Counted from the stretch's first letter, positions 1-6,352 are shown. The stretch is DNA of 8,426 bases from an uncultured bacterium (GCA_905214265.1 CAJMLQ010000130.1:1-8426), one strand, 5' to 3'. A program made the numbers and translations. The notes: generated by a model not told the origin, from the letters alone.

Positions 1-107
1 GGCATGCCGAGATTGGTCATTTCAGCAAGGTTTGCGCCTTTGCCGCCGAGCAGCTCGCGCATTTTGCCGTTGCCCTCGGAAAACAGATACACGTATTTCT
101 TCTGCAT
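1..107 (-). CDS. ppdK: Pyruvate, phosphate dikinase, N-terminal fragment (runs off the left edge)
   Basis: Only the first 35 codons are present; the gene continues beyond position 1. PPDK interconverts pyruvate, ATP and phosphate with PEP, AMP and pyrophosphate in the cytoplasm, and in many anaerobes it works in glycolysis or gluconeogenesis with pyrophosphate. The visible start reads MQKKYVYLFSEGNGKMRELL, followed by the GGKGANLAEM segment (residues 21-30). That segment is the conserved opening of the PPDK nucleotide-binding (ATP-grasp) domain, with the family's lysine at residue 23. The ATG at 107-105 is set by GGAGGT (122-117) nine bases upstream. PEP synthase has a related GGKGA motif, but the wording around it fits PPDK better. 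The catalytic histidine and PEP-binding domains lie outside the window and cannot be checked. Confidence 0.85.
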   Translation of the reverse strand, partial: MQKKYVYLFSEGNGKMRELLGGKGANLAEMTNLGM

Positions 108-312
108 TTCCTATCTACCTCCAATAATTTATGGATAGCGGAAAACGGAGTTTTCCAGCGTTCCTAACGTCCTGACGGATGGCGCTCACATGACAAGACG
201 CCTGCCGGGCAAGATTCTGACAGTTTGGCGAGAAAACGGAAAGCTGTCGAGAAGGAAGCCTGCAAGCGGAAAGACCCAAACAGCGCGCATCCGGGGGAAT
301 ATCTGGATGTAC

Positions 313-328
313 CTTATCCATTATAGCA
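313..328 (-). promoter_or_regulatory. Extended -10 promoter for ppdK
   Basis: Read on the minus strand, TGCTATAAT (328-320) is a perfect extended -10 (TGnTATAAT). There is no good -35 at 16-18 nt, as is normal for extended -10 promoters. Transcription would start near 313, giving a leader of roughly 200 nt before ppdK. This is pattern reading only; no start site is mapped. Confidence 0.6.
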
Positions 329-415
329 AAAATCCCCTAGTTTTACCATAGACTTTTCAAAAAAAATTGCAATTCATGAAAATAAACAGATTCCGGAAAA
401 GATTCGAGAGGGGGC

Positions 416-444
416 TTTACAAACTCAGCAAAAAACGGCATAAT
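416..444 (+). promoter_or_regulatory. Sigma-A-type promoter for the glmU-like gene
   Basis: TTTACA (416-421) and CATAAT (439-444) are separated by exactly 17 nt. They match the TTGACA/TATAAT consensus at 5 of 6 positions each. A start near 451 would give an 80-nt leader to the ATG at 531. Confidence 0.6.
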
Positions 445-530
445 AAGAAAAGCTCCATTCACAAAATTCAGAAGGATTTTGGACCGGAATGCGGGATTTA
501 TACCGGATTTTTACGGAAGGAAGGATTGCA

Positions 531-1241
531 ATGGAAAAAAATTTGCGGAAGGGCCTTCAGGCGCTGGAGGAGGCCCGGCTTGCGATACTGGAAAAACATC
601 TGGAAAACGGAGTGCGCTTTCTGGGTACGGACGGGGTCGTCATTGAGGAGAGCGTGATCATCGGCGAAGGGACCGTCATCGAGCCGGGAGTCGTTCTGCG
701 GGGGAATACCGTCATCGGCAGCGGCTGCACCCTGACTTCCGGCAGCCGGGTGGAGGACTGCACTGTGGGCAGTGAAACGGTGATCAACGCCTCCCAGTGC
801 TACCGTTCCCGGATCGGCAGCGGCGTGAGCATTGGACCGTTTTCCCACATCCGGCCGGATTCGGACATCGCGGATCATGTCCACATCGGCGACTTTGTGG
901 AGGTGAAAAACTCCCGCATCGGCGTGGGGACGGCGGTAGCGCACCTGACCTATGTGGGGGACAGCGATGTGGGCCGCAACGTCAACTTTGGCTGCGGCTG
1001 TGTGACGGTGAATTACGACGGCGTGCACAAATGCCGCTGCGTCATCGGAGACAACGCCTTTATCGGCTGCAACACCAATCTGGTCGCGCCGGTAAGGGTG
1101 GGGGATAACACCTTTATTGCAGCGGGAAGCACCATCACGGATGCGGTCCCGGATGGGAATTTTGCCATTGCCCGGGCCCGGCAAGTCAACAAAGCCGGCC
1201 TAGGGACGGAGAAGCTGAAGGACCGGAAACTCAAATATTGA
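531..1241 (+). CDS. Stand-alone GlmU-type acetyltransferase (left-handed beta-helix) lacking the pyrophosphorylase domain
   Basis: This 236-aa protein matches only the C-terminal half of GlmU (about 456 aa in most bacteria). That domain transfers acetyl from acetyl-CoA to glucosamine-1-phosphate on the way to UDP-GlcNAc and peptidoglycan. Residues 1-30 resemble the GlmU linker helix (ending EKHLENGVRF). From residue 33 the chain is hexapeptide-repeat beta-helix. Residues expected in the acetyltransferase site are present: R108 in HIRP, K126 in VEVKNS, H138 and Y141 in AHLTYVGD, N152, N161-Y162 in NYDG, K167, and the RARQVNKAG tail (215-223). No nucleotidyltransferase LxAGxGTRM motif exists here or upstream. 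I chose ATG 531 because AAGGAAGG (517-524) sits six bases before it; an in-frame ATG at 489 lacks such a site. The catalytic set suggests an active enzyme, but another sugar phosphate could be the substrate. It is expressed alone from its own promoter and terminator. Confidence 0.85.
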   Translation: MEKNLRKGLQALEEARLAILEKHLENGVRFLGTDGVVIEESVIIGEGTVIEPGVVLRGNTVIGSGCTLTSGSRVEDCTVGSETVINASQCYRSRIGSGVSIGPFSHIRPDSDIADHVHIGDFVEVKNSRIGVGTAVAHLTYVGDSDVGRNVNFGCGCVTVNYDGVHKCRCVIGDNAFIGCNTNLVAPVRVGDNTFIAAGSTITDAVPDGNFAIARARQVNKAGLGTEKLKDRKLKY

Positions 1242-1246
1242 CAGAA

Positions 1247-1297
1247 AGCCGCGGCGGCAGATCGAAGGTCTTCGACCTGCCGCCGCGGCTGATTTTT
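1247..1297. terminator. Strong hairpin terminator between convergent genes
   Basis: A perfect 14-bp GC-rich stem (1247-1260 with 1277-1290) is capped by a second 6-bp stem, TCGAAG/CTTCGA (1262-1267 and 1270-1275), across a single A/C mismatch. On the plus strand it is followed by GATTTTT, which fits termination of the glmU-like gene six bases after its stop. On the minus strand the same stem lies about 20 nt past the ackA stop, followed by a weaker TTTCTGT tract. It probably serves both genes, but better for the plus strand. Confidence 0.85.
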
Positions 1298-1311
1298 GCG
1301 GAAAGCAAGGG

Positions 1312-2514
1312 CTATTTGCCGATGAGCTCCAGTGTATCCCGGGCGATGGCCAGCTCCTCGTTAGTGGGAATGACCCAAACCTCGGTCTTGCAGCCATCTT
1401 TGGAGATGCGGAGATCCTCGCGGATGTGCTGGATGTTCTTGGCGGGATCCAACTCGATTCCGAGGAACTCCATATCCTTGCAGATATCCACCCGCAGCTC
1501 GTCGGAGTTTTCGCCGATGCCGCCGGTGAGCAGCACTGCGTCCAGACCACCCATGGCAGCCGCATAAGCGCCGATGGTCTTCTTGATCTGGTAACGGACG
1601 ATGTCGCAGGTGAGGATGGCGCGCTTGTTGCCCTCATGAGAGGCGTCTACCAGATCCCGGGAGTCGGAGGAGAAGCCGGAAACGCCCAGAAATCCGGATT
1701 TCTTGTTGAGAATGTCGGACATTTCGTCGGGAGAGAGGTTCTCTTTCTTCATCAGATAGGTGACGACGGAAGGATCCACATCGCCGCTTCGGGTACCCAT
1801 GAGAATACCGGCCAGGGGGGTGAAGCCCATAGTGGTATCCACGCACTTACCGTCCTTGACTGCGGTAATGGAGGAACCATTGCCCAGATGGCAGACGACG
1901 AGCTTGGTGCCCACGGGATTCTTGCCGGTGATCTGGAGGAAGTGGCTGCTCACGTAGCGGTGGCTGGTGCCGTGGAAGCCGTATCTGCGGATGTGGTACT
2001 TTTCGTAGTACTCATAGGGAATGCCGTACATGTAGGCCTTTTCCGGCATGGTCTGGTGGAAGGAGGTATCGAAAACGGCGACCATGGGGACGTCTGGACC
2101 GAGGACCTTGCGGCAGGCGCGCATAGCGGCAGCCTGGGGCGGGTTGTGAAGCGGCCCGAGGTCAGAGAAGGATTCGATGTCGTCGATGACCTTTTCGGTG
2201 ATGAGAGTGGACTGCTTATAGACCTCGCTGCCGTGGAGGACGCGGTGTCCGACGGCGGAGATCTCCGCGACGCTGTCGATGACTTTGCCCTGGCCGGAGG
2301 TCAGGATCTCGATGAGCTTCAGAAATGCTTCCGTATGGGAGGGGAAGTCGCACTCCTCTTTGGCGTCTACGCCGGAGTCGGTCTTATAGGCGATGCGGCC
2401 GCCGGCAATGCCGATGCGCTCGCAGTTGCCCTTGGCAATGACGTGCTCGTTTTCCATGTTGATGAGCTGGTACTTCAGGGAAGAACTCCCCGCGTTGATG
2501 ACCAGGATTTTCAT
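1312..2514 (-). CDS. ackA: Acetate kinase
   Basis: The 400-aa product has the normal length for acetate kinase, which interconverts acetyl phosphate and ADP with acetate and ATP. In fermenters this is the main substrate-level ATP step. All landmark residues are visible: N7 in VINAGSSSLKY (5-15), R91 in GHRVLHG, D149 in FDTSFHQTMP, H181 in GFHGTSHRYV, the CHLGNGSS phosphate loop (208-215), R242 in MGTRSGDVDP, GGIGENS (331-337) and E386 in PTNEE. The start ATG at 2514 follows GGTGG (2526-2522) at about seven bases. The gene stands alone, with no pta (phosphotransacetylase) beside it in the window. It diverges from tmcAL through overlapping promoters and has a leader of about 120 nt with a large inverted repeat. 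Propionate and butyrate kinases are related, but the motif set fits acetate kinase closely. Confidence 0.96.
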   Translation of the reverse strand: MKILVINAGSSSLKYQLINMENEHVIAKGNCERIGIAGGRIAYKTDSGVDAKEECDFPSHTEAFLKLIEILTSGQGKVIDSVAEISAVGHRVLHGSEVYKQSTLITEKVIDDIESFSDLGPLHNPPQAAAMRACRKVLGPDVPMVAVFDTSFHQTMPEKAYMYGIPYEYYEKYHIRRYGFHGTSHRYVSSHFLQITGKNPVGTKLVVCHLGNGSSITAVKDGKCVDTTMGFTPLAGILMGTRSGDVDPSVVTYLMKKENLSPDEMSDILNKKSGFLGVSGFSSDSRDLVDASHEGNKRAILTCDIVRYQIKKTIGAYAAAMGGLDAVLLTGGIGENSDELRVDICKDMEFLGIELDPAKNIQHIREDLRISKDGCKTEVWVIPTNEELAIARDTLELIGK

Positions 2515-2570
2515 TCGTTAACCACCATTCCTTGTTTTTTGAATCCTGCCGCCGTAAGCAAACGGCAACT

Positions 2571-2622
2571 AAGCCAGACCGAAAACAGGCGCGATTTCCG
2601 CGGAAACTTTTCGGTCAGGCTT
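2571..2622. repeat. 15-bp inverted repeat with nested palindrome in the ackA leader
   Basis: The arms 2571-2585 (AAGCCAGACCGAAAA) and 2608-2622 (TTTTCGGTCAGGCTT) are reverse complements except for one A/A mismatch. The 22-nt centre contains a perfect 12-bp palindrome, TTTCCGCGGAAA (2595-2606). The right arm touches the -35 of the plus-strand promoter (2621-2626). The whole element lies between the predicted ackA start site and its ribosome binding site. It could fold in the ackA mRNA leader or be a DNA operator. No poly-T tract follows it closely on either strand, so it is not a plain terminator. Confidence 0.6.
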
Positions 2623-2649
2623 GACTTTGGCGCTTCTACATTATATATT
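2621..2649 (+). promoter_or_regulatory. Promoter for the tmcAL operon
   Basis: TTGACT (2621-2626), a 17-nt spacer and TATATT (2644-2649) match the sigma-A consensus at 10 of 12 positions. Transcription would start near 2656 and leave a leader of about 140 nt before the ATG at 2797. A second TATAAT at 2652-2657 exists but has no matching -35. Confidence 0.6.
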
Positions 2650-2673
2650 AGTATAATAGGAGCAAAAATTCAA
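2645..2673 (-). promoter_or_regulatory. Promoter for ackA, sharing its -10 region with the tmcAL promoter
   Basis: On the minus strand TTGAAT (2673-2668), a 17-nt spacer and TAATAT (2650-2645) form a plausible sigma-A promoter, with a start near 2638. Its -10 hexamer overlaps the plus-strand -10 (2644-2649) almost completely. The AT-rich stretch 2639-2658 holds other -10-like hexamers, so the exact register is uncertain. Confidence 0.5.
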
Positions 2674-2796
2674 GTATTTTTTCAGATGTCCAGCGAATTT
2701 TGGCAGGAATACCGACACATTCTAAGAAAAGAGACCATATCTTAGCAGGAACGACTGCCCCGCCCGTCCGATCGCTCATAGACAGGATGTGAAAAA

Positions 2797-4035
2797 ATGA
2801 AACTTGCCGCCATTGTCGCGGAGTATAATCCTTTCCATAACGGACATTTGTATCAGCTGGAGGAAGTCCGCCGCAGGGGCGGCACCCATATAGCCGTTGT
2901 GATGAGCGGCAATGTGGTGCAGCGTTCGGAAGTGGCGTGCTTTCATAAGCGTACCCGGGCCAAGGCTGCGATTCTCTGCGGCGCGGACCTGGTGGTCGAG
3001 CTGCCGGCGATTTACGCCTGCGCGTCGGCGGAGCGGTTTGCGGACGGCGCGGTGAAAACTTTGGCAGGCCTGGGGCTGCCGGGCACCCTCTGGTTTGGCA
3101 GCGAGTGCGGAGACCTGGAGGCGCTGCAGGCTTGTGCCGGTGCGCTGAAGCAGGTGGACGGTTCTCCGGAGCTGCGGGAGTACTTGAATCGCGGCTACTC
3201 CTTTGCCAACGCGAGGGGGCGGGCGCTGGCGGATATCTGCGGGCCGGAGACAGCAGCCATTCTCCAGCAGCCGAACAATACCCTGGCCGTGGAATATATC
3301 AAGGCTATTGAACGGTCCGGCGCTCCTTTTGTACCGGCAACCATCCAGCGGATCGGGGCAGCCCACGACAGCATGTCGCCGGTGGGGTATACCGCCAGCG
3401 CAACGTTGATCCGGCAGACCGCGCAGCTGTACGGAATCCGGCAGACCGCGCCCTTTGTTCCAGCGGAAGCCTATTCCCTGTACCGCCATGATTATGCCCT
3501 GAAACAGGGCGGCGCCTCCATGTATGAGCTGGAACAGGTGATCCTTTATCATCTGCGCACCCTTTCACCGGAGCAGTTCGCGGCGCTCCCAGACGTACAG
3601 GAGGGGCTGGAATACCGTTTCTGGAATGCCGCCCGCCAGGCGGCGTCGTTGGAAGAGCTGCTCATGCGGGTGAAGAGCAAGCGGTACGCCCTGAGCCGCA
3701 TCAAGCGGATTTTGATGTACGCGATGCTGGGAATTACTCGGGAGGTGGCCGCGCTGGAGCCCGGTTATATCCGGGTACTGGCCTTCAATGAACGGGGACG
3801 GGAAATTCTCAAGGCGGCAAAGAAAAACGGAGGATTGCCCGTTTACCACTCTTTTGCCCGGCTGGAGCGGGATTTTCCGATCCACGCGGAGAAGGAGGCA
3901 CTGGCGAGCCACCTGTTCTGTGCTGCGCTTCCCCGGCCGCACAGCGAGTTTTCGGAGTACCGCGACCCCAGGCCGGCTTTTGTGGCTTCGGCGGACGGCG
4001 AGACCTCCGCTCCGGAACGGGCGGATTTATTTTGA
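2797..4035 (+). CDS. tmcAL: tRNA(Met) cytidine acetate ligase (YlbM/DUF795 family)
   Basis: TmcAL makes N4-acetylcytidine at wobble position 34 of elongator tRNA(Met) from acetate and ATP through an acetyl-adenylate, protecting AUG decoding accuracy. At 412 aa it has the length of Bacillus subtilis YlbM/TmcAL (about 415). The N-terminal nucleotidyltransferase fold is plain: VAEYNPFHNGH (7-17) carries the HxGH-type motif (H14, H17). It is followed by VMSGNVVQR (35-43), GADLVVELP (62-70) and FGSECGD (100-106). Further on come NNTLAVEYIKA and a basic C-terminal half with PGYIRVLAFNERG. The ATG at 2797 follows AGGA (2784-2787) at nine bases, and a longer upstream start is not supported. It heads the plus-strand cluster; the next gene begins 31 bp after its stop. 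Its neighbour ackA also handles acetate. No key motif is missing. Confidence 0.93.
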   Translation: MKLAAIVAEYNPFHNGHLYQLEEVRRRGGTHIAVVMSGNVVQRSEVACFHKRTRAKAAILCGADLVVELPAIYACASAERFADGAVKTLAGLGLPGTLWFGSECGDLEALQACAGALKQVDGSPELREYLNRGYSFANARGRALADICGPETAAILQQPNNTLAVEYIKAIERSGAPFVPATIQRIGAAHDSMSPVGYTASATLIRQTAQLYGIRQTAPFVPAEAYSLYRHDYALKQGGASMYELEQVILYHLRTLSPEQFAALPDVQEGLEYRFWNAARQAASLEELLMRVKSKRYALSRIKRILMYAMLGITREVAALEPGYIRVLAFNERGREILKAAKKNGGLPVYHSFARLERDFPIHAEKEALASHLFCAALPRPHSEFSEYRDPRPAFVASADGETSAPERADLF

Positions 4036-4066
4036 CAATTTGTAGAATCGGAAAGGACGGACAGAC

Positions 4067-5002
4067 ATGAGCGTACAATGCAAGGAGATCCAATACGGCG
4101 GATATGGCCGCTGTCTGGAAATGGCAAACGGTGTTTGCCGGCTGGTCATCACCCTGGACAAAGGACCTCACATCATCTGTTTCCAGCTCCACGGCGAGCC
4201 AAATGTGATGTTTGAGGATGTGGAGGACACCACCACCCACAGCGGGCCGGAGTTTGACGCATATTTTTATCCGGGCGCGGCCTGGCACATCTACGGAGGT
4301 CACCGTCTCTGGCTTTCTCCGGAATCCATGCCGGAAACCTACTACCCTGACAACGACCCGGTCCCCTATGCGGTGGAGGAAAACACCGTCACCCTGTCCC
4401 CGGCGGTACAGGTTGGGAATCAGGTGCAATATGTTATCCGTGTTACTCTCAGCGAGGACGACGGCAAGGCAGAGGTGGCCCACACCATCTATAACCGCGG
4501 CGGAGAGGCCAAGACCTTTGCTCCTTGGGGGCTGTCGGTTCTGGCTCAGGGCGGCGTTGAGATCGTGCCCCAGGCGGACAAAGCGACCGGTCTGCTGTCC
4601 AACCGGATCCTGGCTCTTTGGGATTACGCGGATATGGCGGACGACCGGGTCTGGTGGGGAACCAAATACATCACGTTAAAACAGGACCCCACGGCGGAGA
4701 CGCCCTTCAAGCTGGGCTTGAATCATGAGAAGCAGTGGTCCTGCTACCTGCTGGGCCGGGAGCTGTTCGTCAAGCGGTATCACACTGTGGACGGCGGAAA
4801 CTACCCGGACGGCGGCTGTTCCTTTGAAACCTACACCTGTAAAAATTTCCTGGAAATGGAGAGCCTGGGCGAGCTGGTGACGTTGGCGCCCGGAGAGAGT
4901 GTAGATCACGTCGAGCACTGGGAGATTTCGGCTGTGGAGGACAGCTTTGACCGGAAGAATGAGGCGAGCATCGCCGCTTTTGTGGAAAAGCACATCCGGT
5001 AA
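4067..5002 (+). CDS. DUF4380-like, galactose-mutarotase-fold protein of unknown function
   Basis: This is a soluble 311-aa protein without signal peptide or membrane segments. It reads like a beta-sandwich of the aldose-1-epimerase/galactose mutarotase superfamily, close to DUF4380. The supporting segments are GGHRLWLSPE (77-86), HTIYNRG (139-145), a following APWGLSVL block (152-159), NYPDGGCSFETYT (245-257), EMESLGELVTLAPGE (263-277) and HVEHW (281-285). H79 and E86 or E265 could be the acid/base pair in a sugar site, but this is inference and the substrate is unknown. AAAGGA (4052-4057) lies nine bases before the ATG. It sits 31 bp after tmcAL and 70 bp before cmk, probably in one transcript, but neither neighbour points to a sugar. 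It may be a sugar-binding or epimerase protein, or one that has lost catalysis. Confidence 0.7.
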   Translation: MSVQCKEIQYGGYGRCLEMANGVCRLVITLDKGPHIICFQLHGEPNVMFEDVEDTTTHSGPEFDAYFYPGAAWHIYGGHRLWLSPESMPETYYPDNDPVPYAVEENTVTLSPAVQVGNQVQYVIRVTLSEDDGKAEVAHTIYNRGGEAKTFAPWGLSVLAQGGVEIVPQADKATGLLSNRILALWDYADMADDRVWWGTKYITLKQDPTAETPFKLGLNHEKQWSCYLLGRELFVKRYHTVDGGNYPDGGCSFETYTCKNFLEMESLGELVTLAPGESVDHVEHWEISAVEDSFDRKNEASIAAFVEKHIR

Positions 5003-5019
5003 GAAACTACTGAAACGAT

Positions 5020-5047
5020 CCCGCTGTCCAGCGTGCCGGACGGCGGG
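5020..5047 (+). other. GC-rich hairpin between the mutarotase-like gene and cmk
   Basis: CCCGCTGTCC (5020-5029) pairs with GGACGGCGGG (5038-5047) over 10 bp with one G-T wobble and an 8-nt loop. It is followed by CGTTCTTG, a poor U-tract. It ends eight bases before the purine-rich run that leads into the cmk ribosome binding site (5061-5064). It may be a weak attenuator, an mRNA processing site or a 3'-end stabiliser; a full terminator is unlikely. Confidence 0.4.
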
Positions 5048-5072
5048 CGTTCTTGAAAAAGGAGAATCTCTT

Positions 5073-5756
5073 ATGATTTCCGTTGCCATTGACGGCCCCT
5101 CCGGAGCCGGAAAAAGCACCATTGCCCGCGCCGTTGCCAAGGAACTGGGGTTTCTGTATATCGATACTGGCGCGCTCTACCGCTCCATTGGCTTTTTTGT
5201 GTTGGAGAGCGGGAAAGATCCCCGGAGAAGAGAAGATGTGGAAGCCTGCCTGCCCGGAATCCAATTGGAACTGCGGCATGTGGACGGGATCCAGCGGGTC
5301 TTTTTAAATGGGGAAGACGTTTCGGAAAAGATCCGGACCCCCGCCGTTTCCATGGCTGCCTCCCAGGTGTCCGCGGTGCCGGAGGTGCGAGCCTTTCTGC
5401 TGGAACTCCAGCGTTCCATGGCCCGGGAGAACAACGTGATCATGGACGGCCGGGATATCGGTACGGTGGTGTTGCCGGATGCCGGACTGAAAATCTTCCT
5501 GACTGCGGCACCGGAGGACCGGGCACGGCGGCGTTTTGAGGAGTTGACCACAAGGGGGGAAACCGTGACCTATGAGGAGGTCCTGCGGGATGTGATCCAG
5601 CGAGATTACAACGACACTCACCGGGACATTTCTCCGCTGCGGCAGGCGGCGGACGCGGTGCTGGCGGATACCACTGGGTTCCCTTTGGAAAAATCCGTGG
5701 CCCTGATCCGATCCCTGGTGGAGGAACGGCTGGCCGGGAAGGAGACGGAAAAATGA
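5073..5756 (+). CDS. cmk: Cytidylate (CMP/dCMP) kinase
   Basis: Cmk phosphorylates CMP and dCMP with ATP in pyrimidine salvage and recycling of CMP from lipid and RNA turnover. The 227-aa product shows the family order: Walker A GPSGAGKST (8-16), IDTGALYRS (30-38) at the nucleoside-monophosphate site, the CMP-specific insert (about 45-115), DGRDIGTVV (125-133), and the lid region RRFEEL (153-158) to RDYNDTHRDISPL (177-189) with its arginine/aspartate pairs. The start at 5073 is fixed by AAAAAGGAG (5056-5064) eight bases upstream. An in-frame ATG at 4947 would overlap the previous gene by 56 bp and adds sequence unlike Cmk, so I reject it. The stop overlaps the plsC start (ATGA), implying translational coupling. 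The order cmk then an S1 gene is conserved from Escherichia coli (cmk-rpsA) to Bacillus (cmk-ypfD). Confidence 0.96.
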   Translation: MISVAIDGPSGAGKSTIARAVAKELGFLYIDTGALYRSIGFFVLESGKDPRRREDVEACLPGIQLELRHVDGIQRVFLNGEDVSEKIRTPAVSMAASQVSAVPEVRAFLLELQRSMARENNVIMDGRDIGTVVLPDAGLKIFLTAAPEDRARRRFEELTTRGETVTYEEVLRDVIQRDYNDTHRDISPLRQAADAVLADTTGFPLEKSVALIRSLVEERLAGKETEK

Positions 5757-6352
5757 GCTTTTACAAGTTCGCTCAGGGAGTCGTCCGGGTCGTGGCCCGG
5801 ATACTGTACCGGGTCCGGCTGGAGGGGCTGGAAAATGTTCCGGCGGATCGGGGATTCCTGCTCTGCTCCAACCATATTTCCAGCTTTGACCCGATTTTTG
5901 TCGGCGGCTGGATCAAGCCGGAATGCACCTTTATGGCAAAGGAGGAACTATTCCGTTTTAAGCCCTTCGGCGCGCTGATCCGGGCACTGGGGGCTTTCCC
6001 GGTATCCCGCGGCAAGGGCGACACCGCGGCCATCGACCGGGCAGTGGAACTGGTCCGCAGCGGGCGGGTGGTCACCATCTTTCCGGAAGGGCACCGCTCC
6101 AAAACTGGCGAGCTGCTGAAACTGAAATCCGGCGCCGTAGTCGTCGCCTCTCAGACCCAGGCAGACATCCTGCCCTGTGCCATCAAAAAGGGAAAGCGCA
6201 AGCTCCTTCGGACACCGGTGACGGTGCGGTATGGACAGATGATCCCCTATCAAAGCCTGGGCATCACGGAACGGACGCCGGCGGAGATCAAGAGAGCCAA
6301 TCGTCTGCTGACGGCGGAGCTTTCCCGTCTGCTGGAGGAAATCCATGTATAA
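5753..6352 (+). CDS. plsC: 1-acyl-sn-glycerol-3-phosphate acyltransferase (PlsC family)
   Basis: PlsC acylates lysophosphatidic acid to phosphatidic acid, the precursor of membrane phospholipids, at the inner face of the membrane. The 199-aa length is usual for short Gram-positive members. NHISSFD (40-46) is the catalytic NHx4D motif. The region around 60-86 (MAKEELFRF to GAFPVSRG) is acyltransferase block II, and FPEGHRSKTG (110-119) is block III, with histidine where FPEGTRS is usual. The N-terminus (5-20, FAQGVVRVVARILYRV) is amphipathic and could sit on the membrane. A good AAGGAG (5739-5744) precedes the ATG, which overlaps the cmk stop by four bases. The last eight bases overlap the ispH start. 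Substrate preference cannot be read from the sequence. Confidence 0.9.
   Translation: MSFYKFAQGVVRVVARILYRVRLEGLENVPADRGFLLCSNHISSFDPIFVGGWIKPECTFMAKEELFRFKPFGALIRALGAFPVSRGKGDTAAIDRAVELVRSGRVVTIFPEGHRSKTGELLKLKSGAVVVASQTQADILPCAIKKGKRKLLRTPVTVRYGQMIPYQSLGITERTPAEIKRANRLLTAELSRLLEEIHV

Larger units (their letters stand above)
108..530. other. Divergent intergenic region between ppdK and the glmU-like gene
   Basis: I see no convincing gene in these 423 bases. The left part (108-313) would be the ppdK leader and the right part holds the plus-strand promoter. Inside the leader there is a small perfect hairpin, GGAAAAC/GTTTTCC (140-146 and 150-156, loop GGA), just ahead of the ppdK ribosome binding site. 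A minus-strand reading frame (321-115) and a plus-strand frame starting at 367 exist. The first begins inside the -10 element, and neither has a ribosome binding site or recognisable protein character. No pyrophosphorylase remnant (GlmU N-terminal motif) is visible. A 10-bp palindrome, AATTGCAATT, lies at 365-374. I recognise no T-box or known riboswitch. Confidence 0.6.

Noticed and set aside
108..313. T-box or other known riboswitch in the ppdK leader
   Set aside because: No T-box AGGGTGGNACCGCG sequence and no recognisable riboswitch core was found. Only short local pairings are visible, so no class is claimed.
115..321. A 68-aa minus-strand frame upstream of ppdK
   Set aside because: Its ATG overlaps the -10 element of the probable ppdK promoter, it has no ribosome binding site, and its sequence shows no protein-like pattern. 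It is more likely leader RNA.
489..530. Earlier start for the glmU-like gene at 489
   Set aside because: No ribosome binding site precedes 489, while AAGGAAGG at 517-524 is well placed for 531. The extra 14 residues do not extend the GlmU similarity.
367..657. A 96-aa lysine/arginine-rich frame overlapping the start of the glmU-like gene
   Set aside because: The basic character comes from A-rich DNA, there is no ribosome binding site, and it runs out of frame into a well-supported gene. Its start also precedes the predicted promoter.
1426..2745. A 439-aa open frame on the plus strand opposite ackA
   Set aside because: It is the antisense shadow of ackA, whose conserved acetate kinase motifs fully explain the region. 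GC-rich codons create long antisense frames, and the protein has no recognisable domains.
4947..5072. N-terminal extension of cmk to an ATG at 4947
   Set aside because: The extra 42 residues do not resemble Cmk and overlap the preceding gene, and a good ribosome binding site stands directly before the ATG at 5073.
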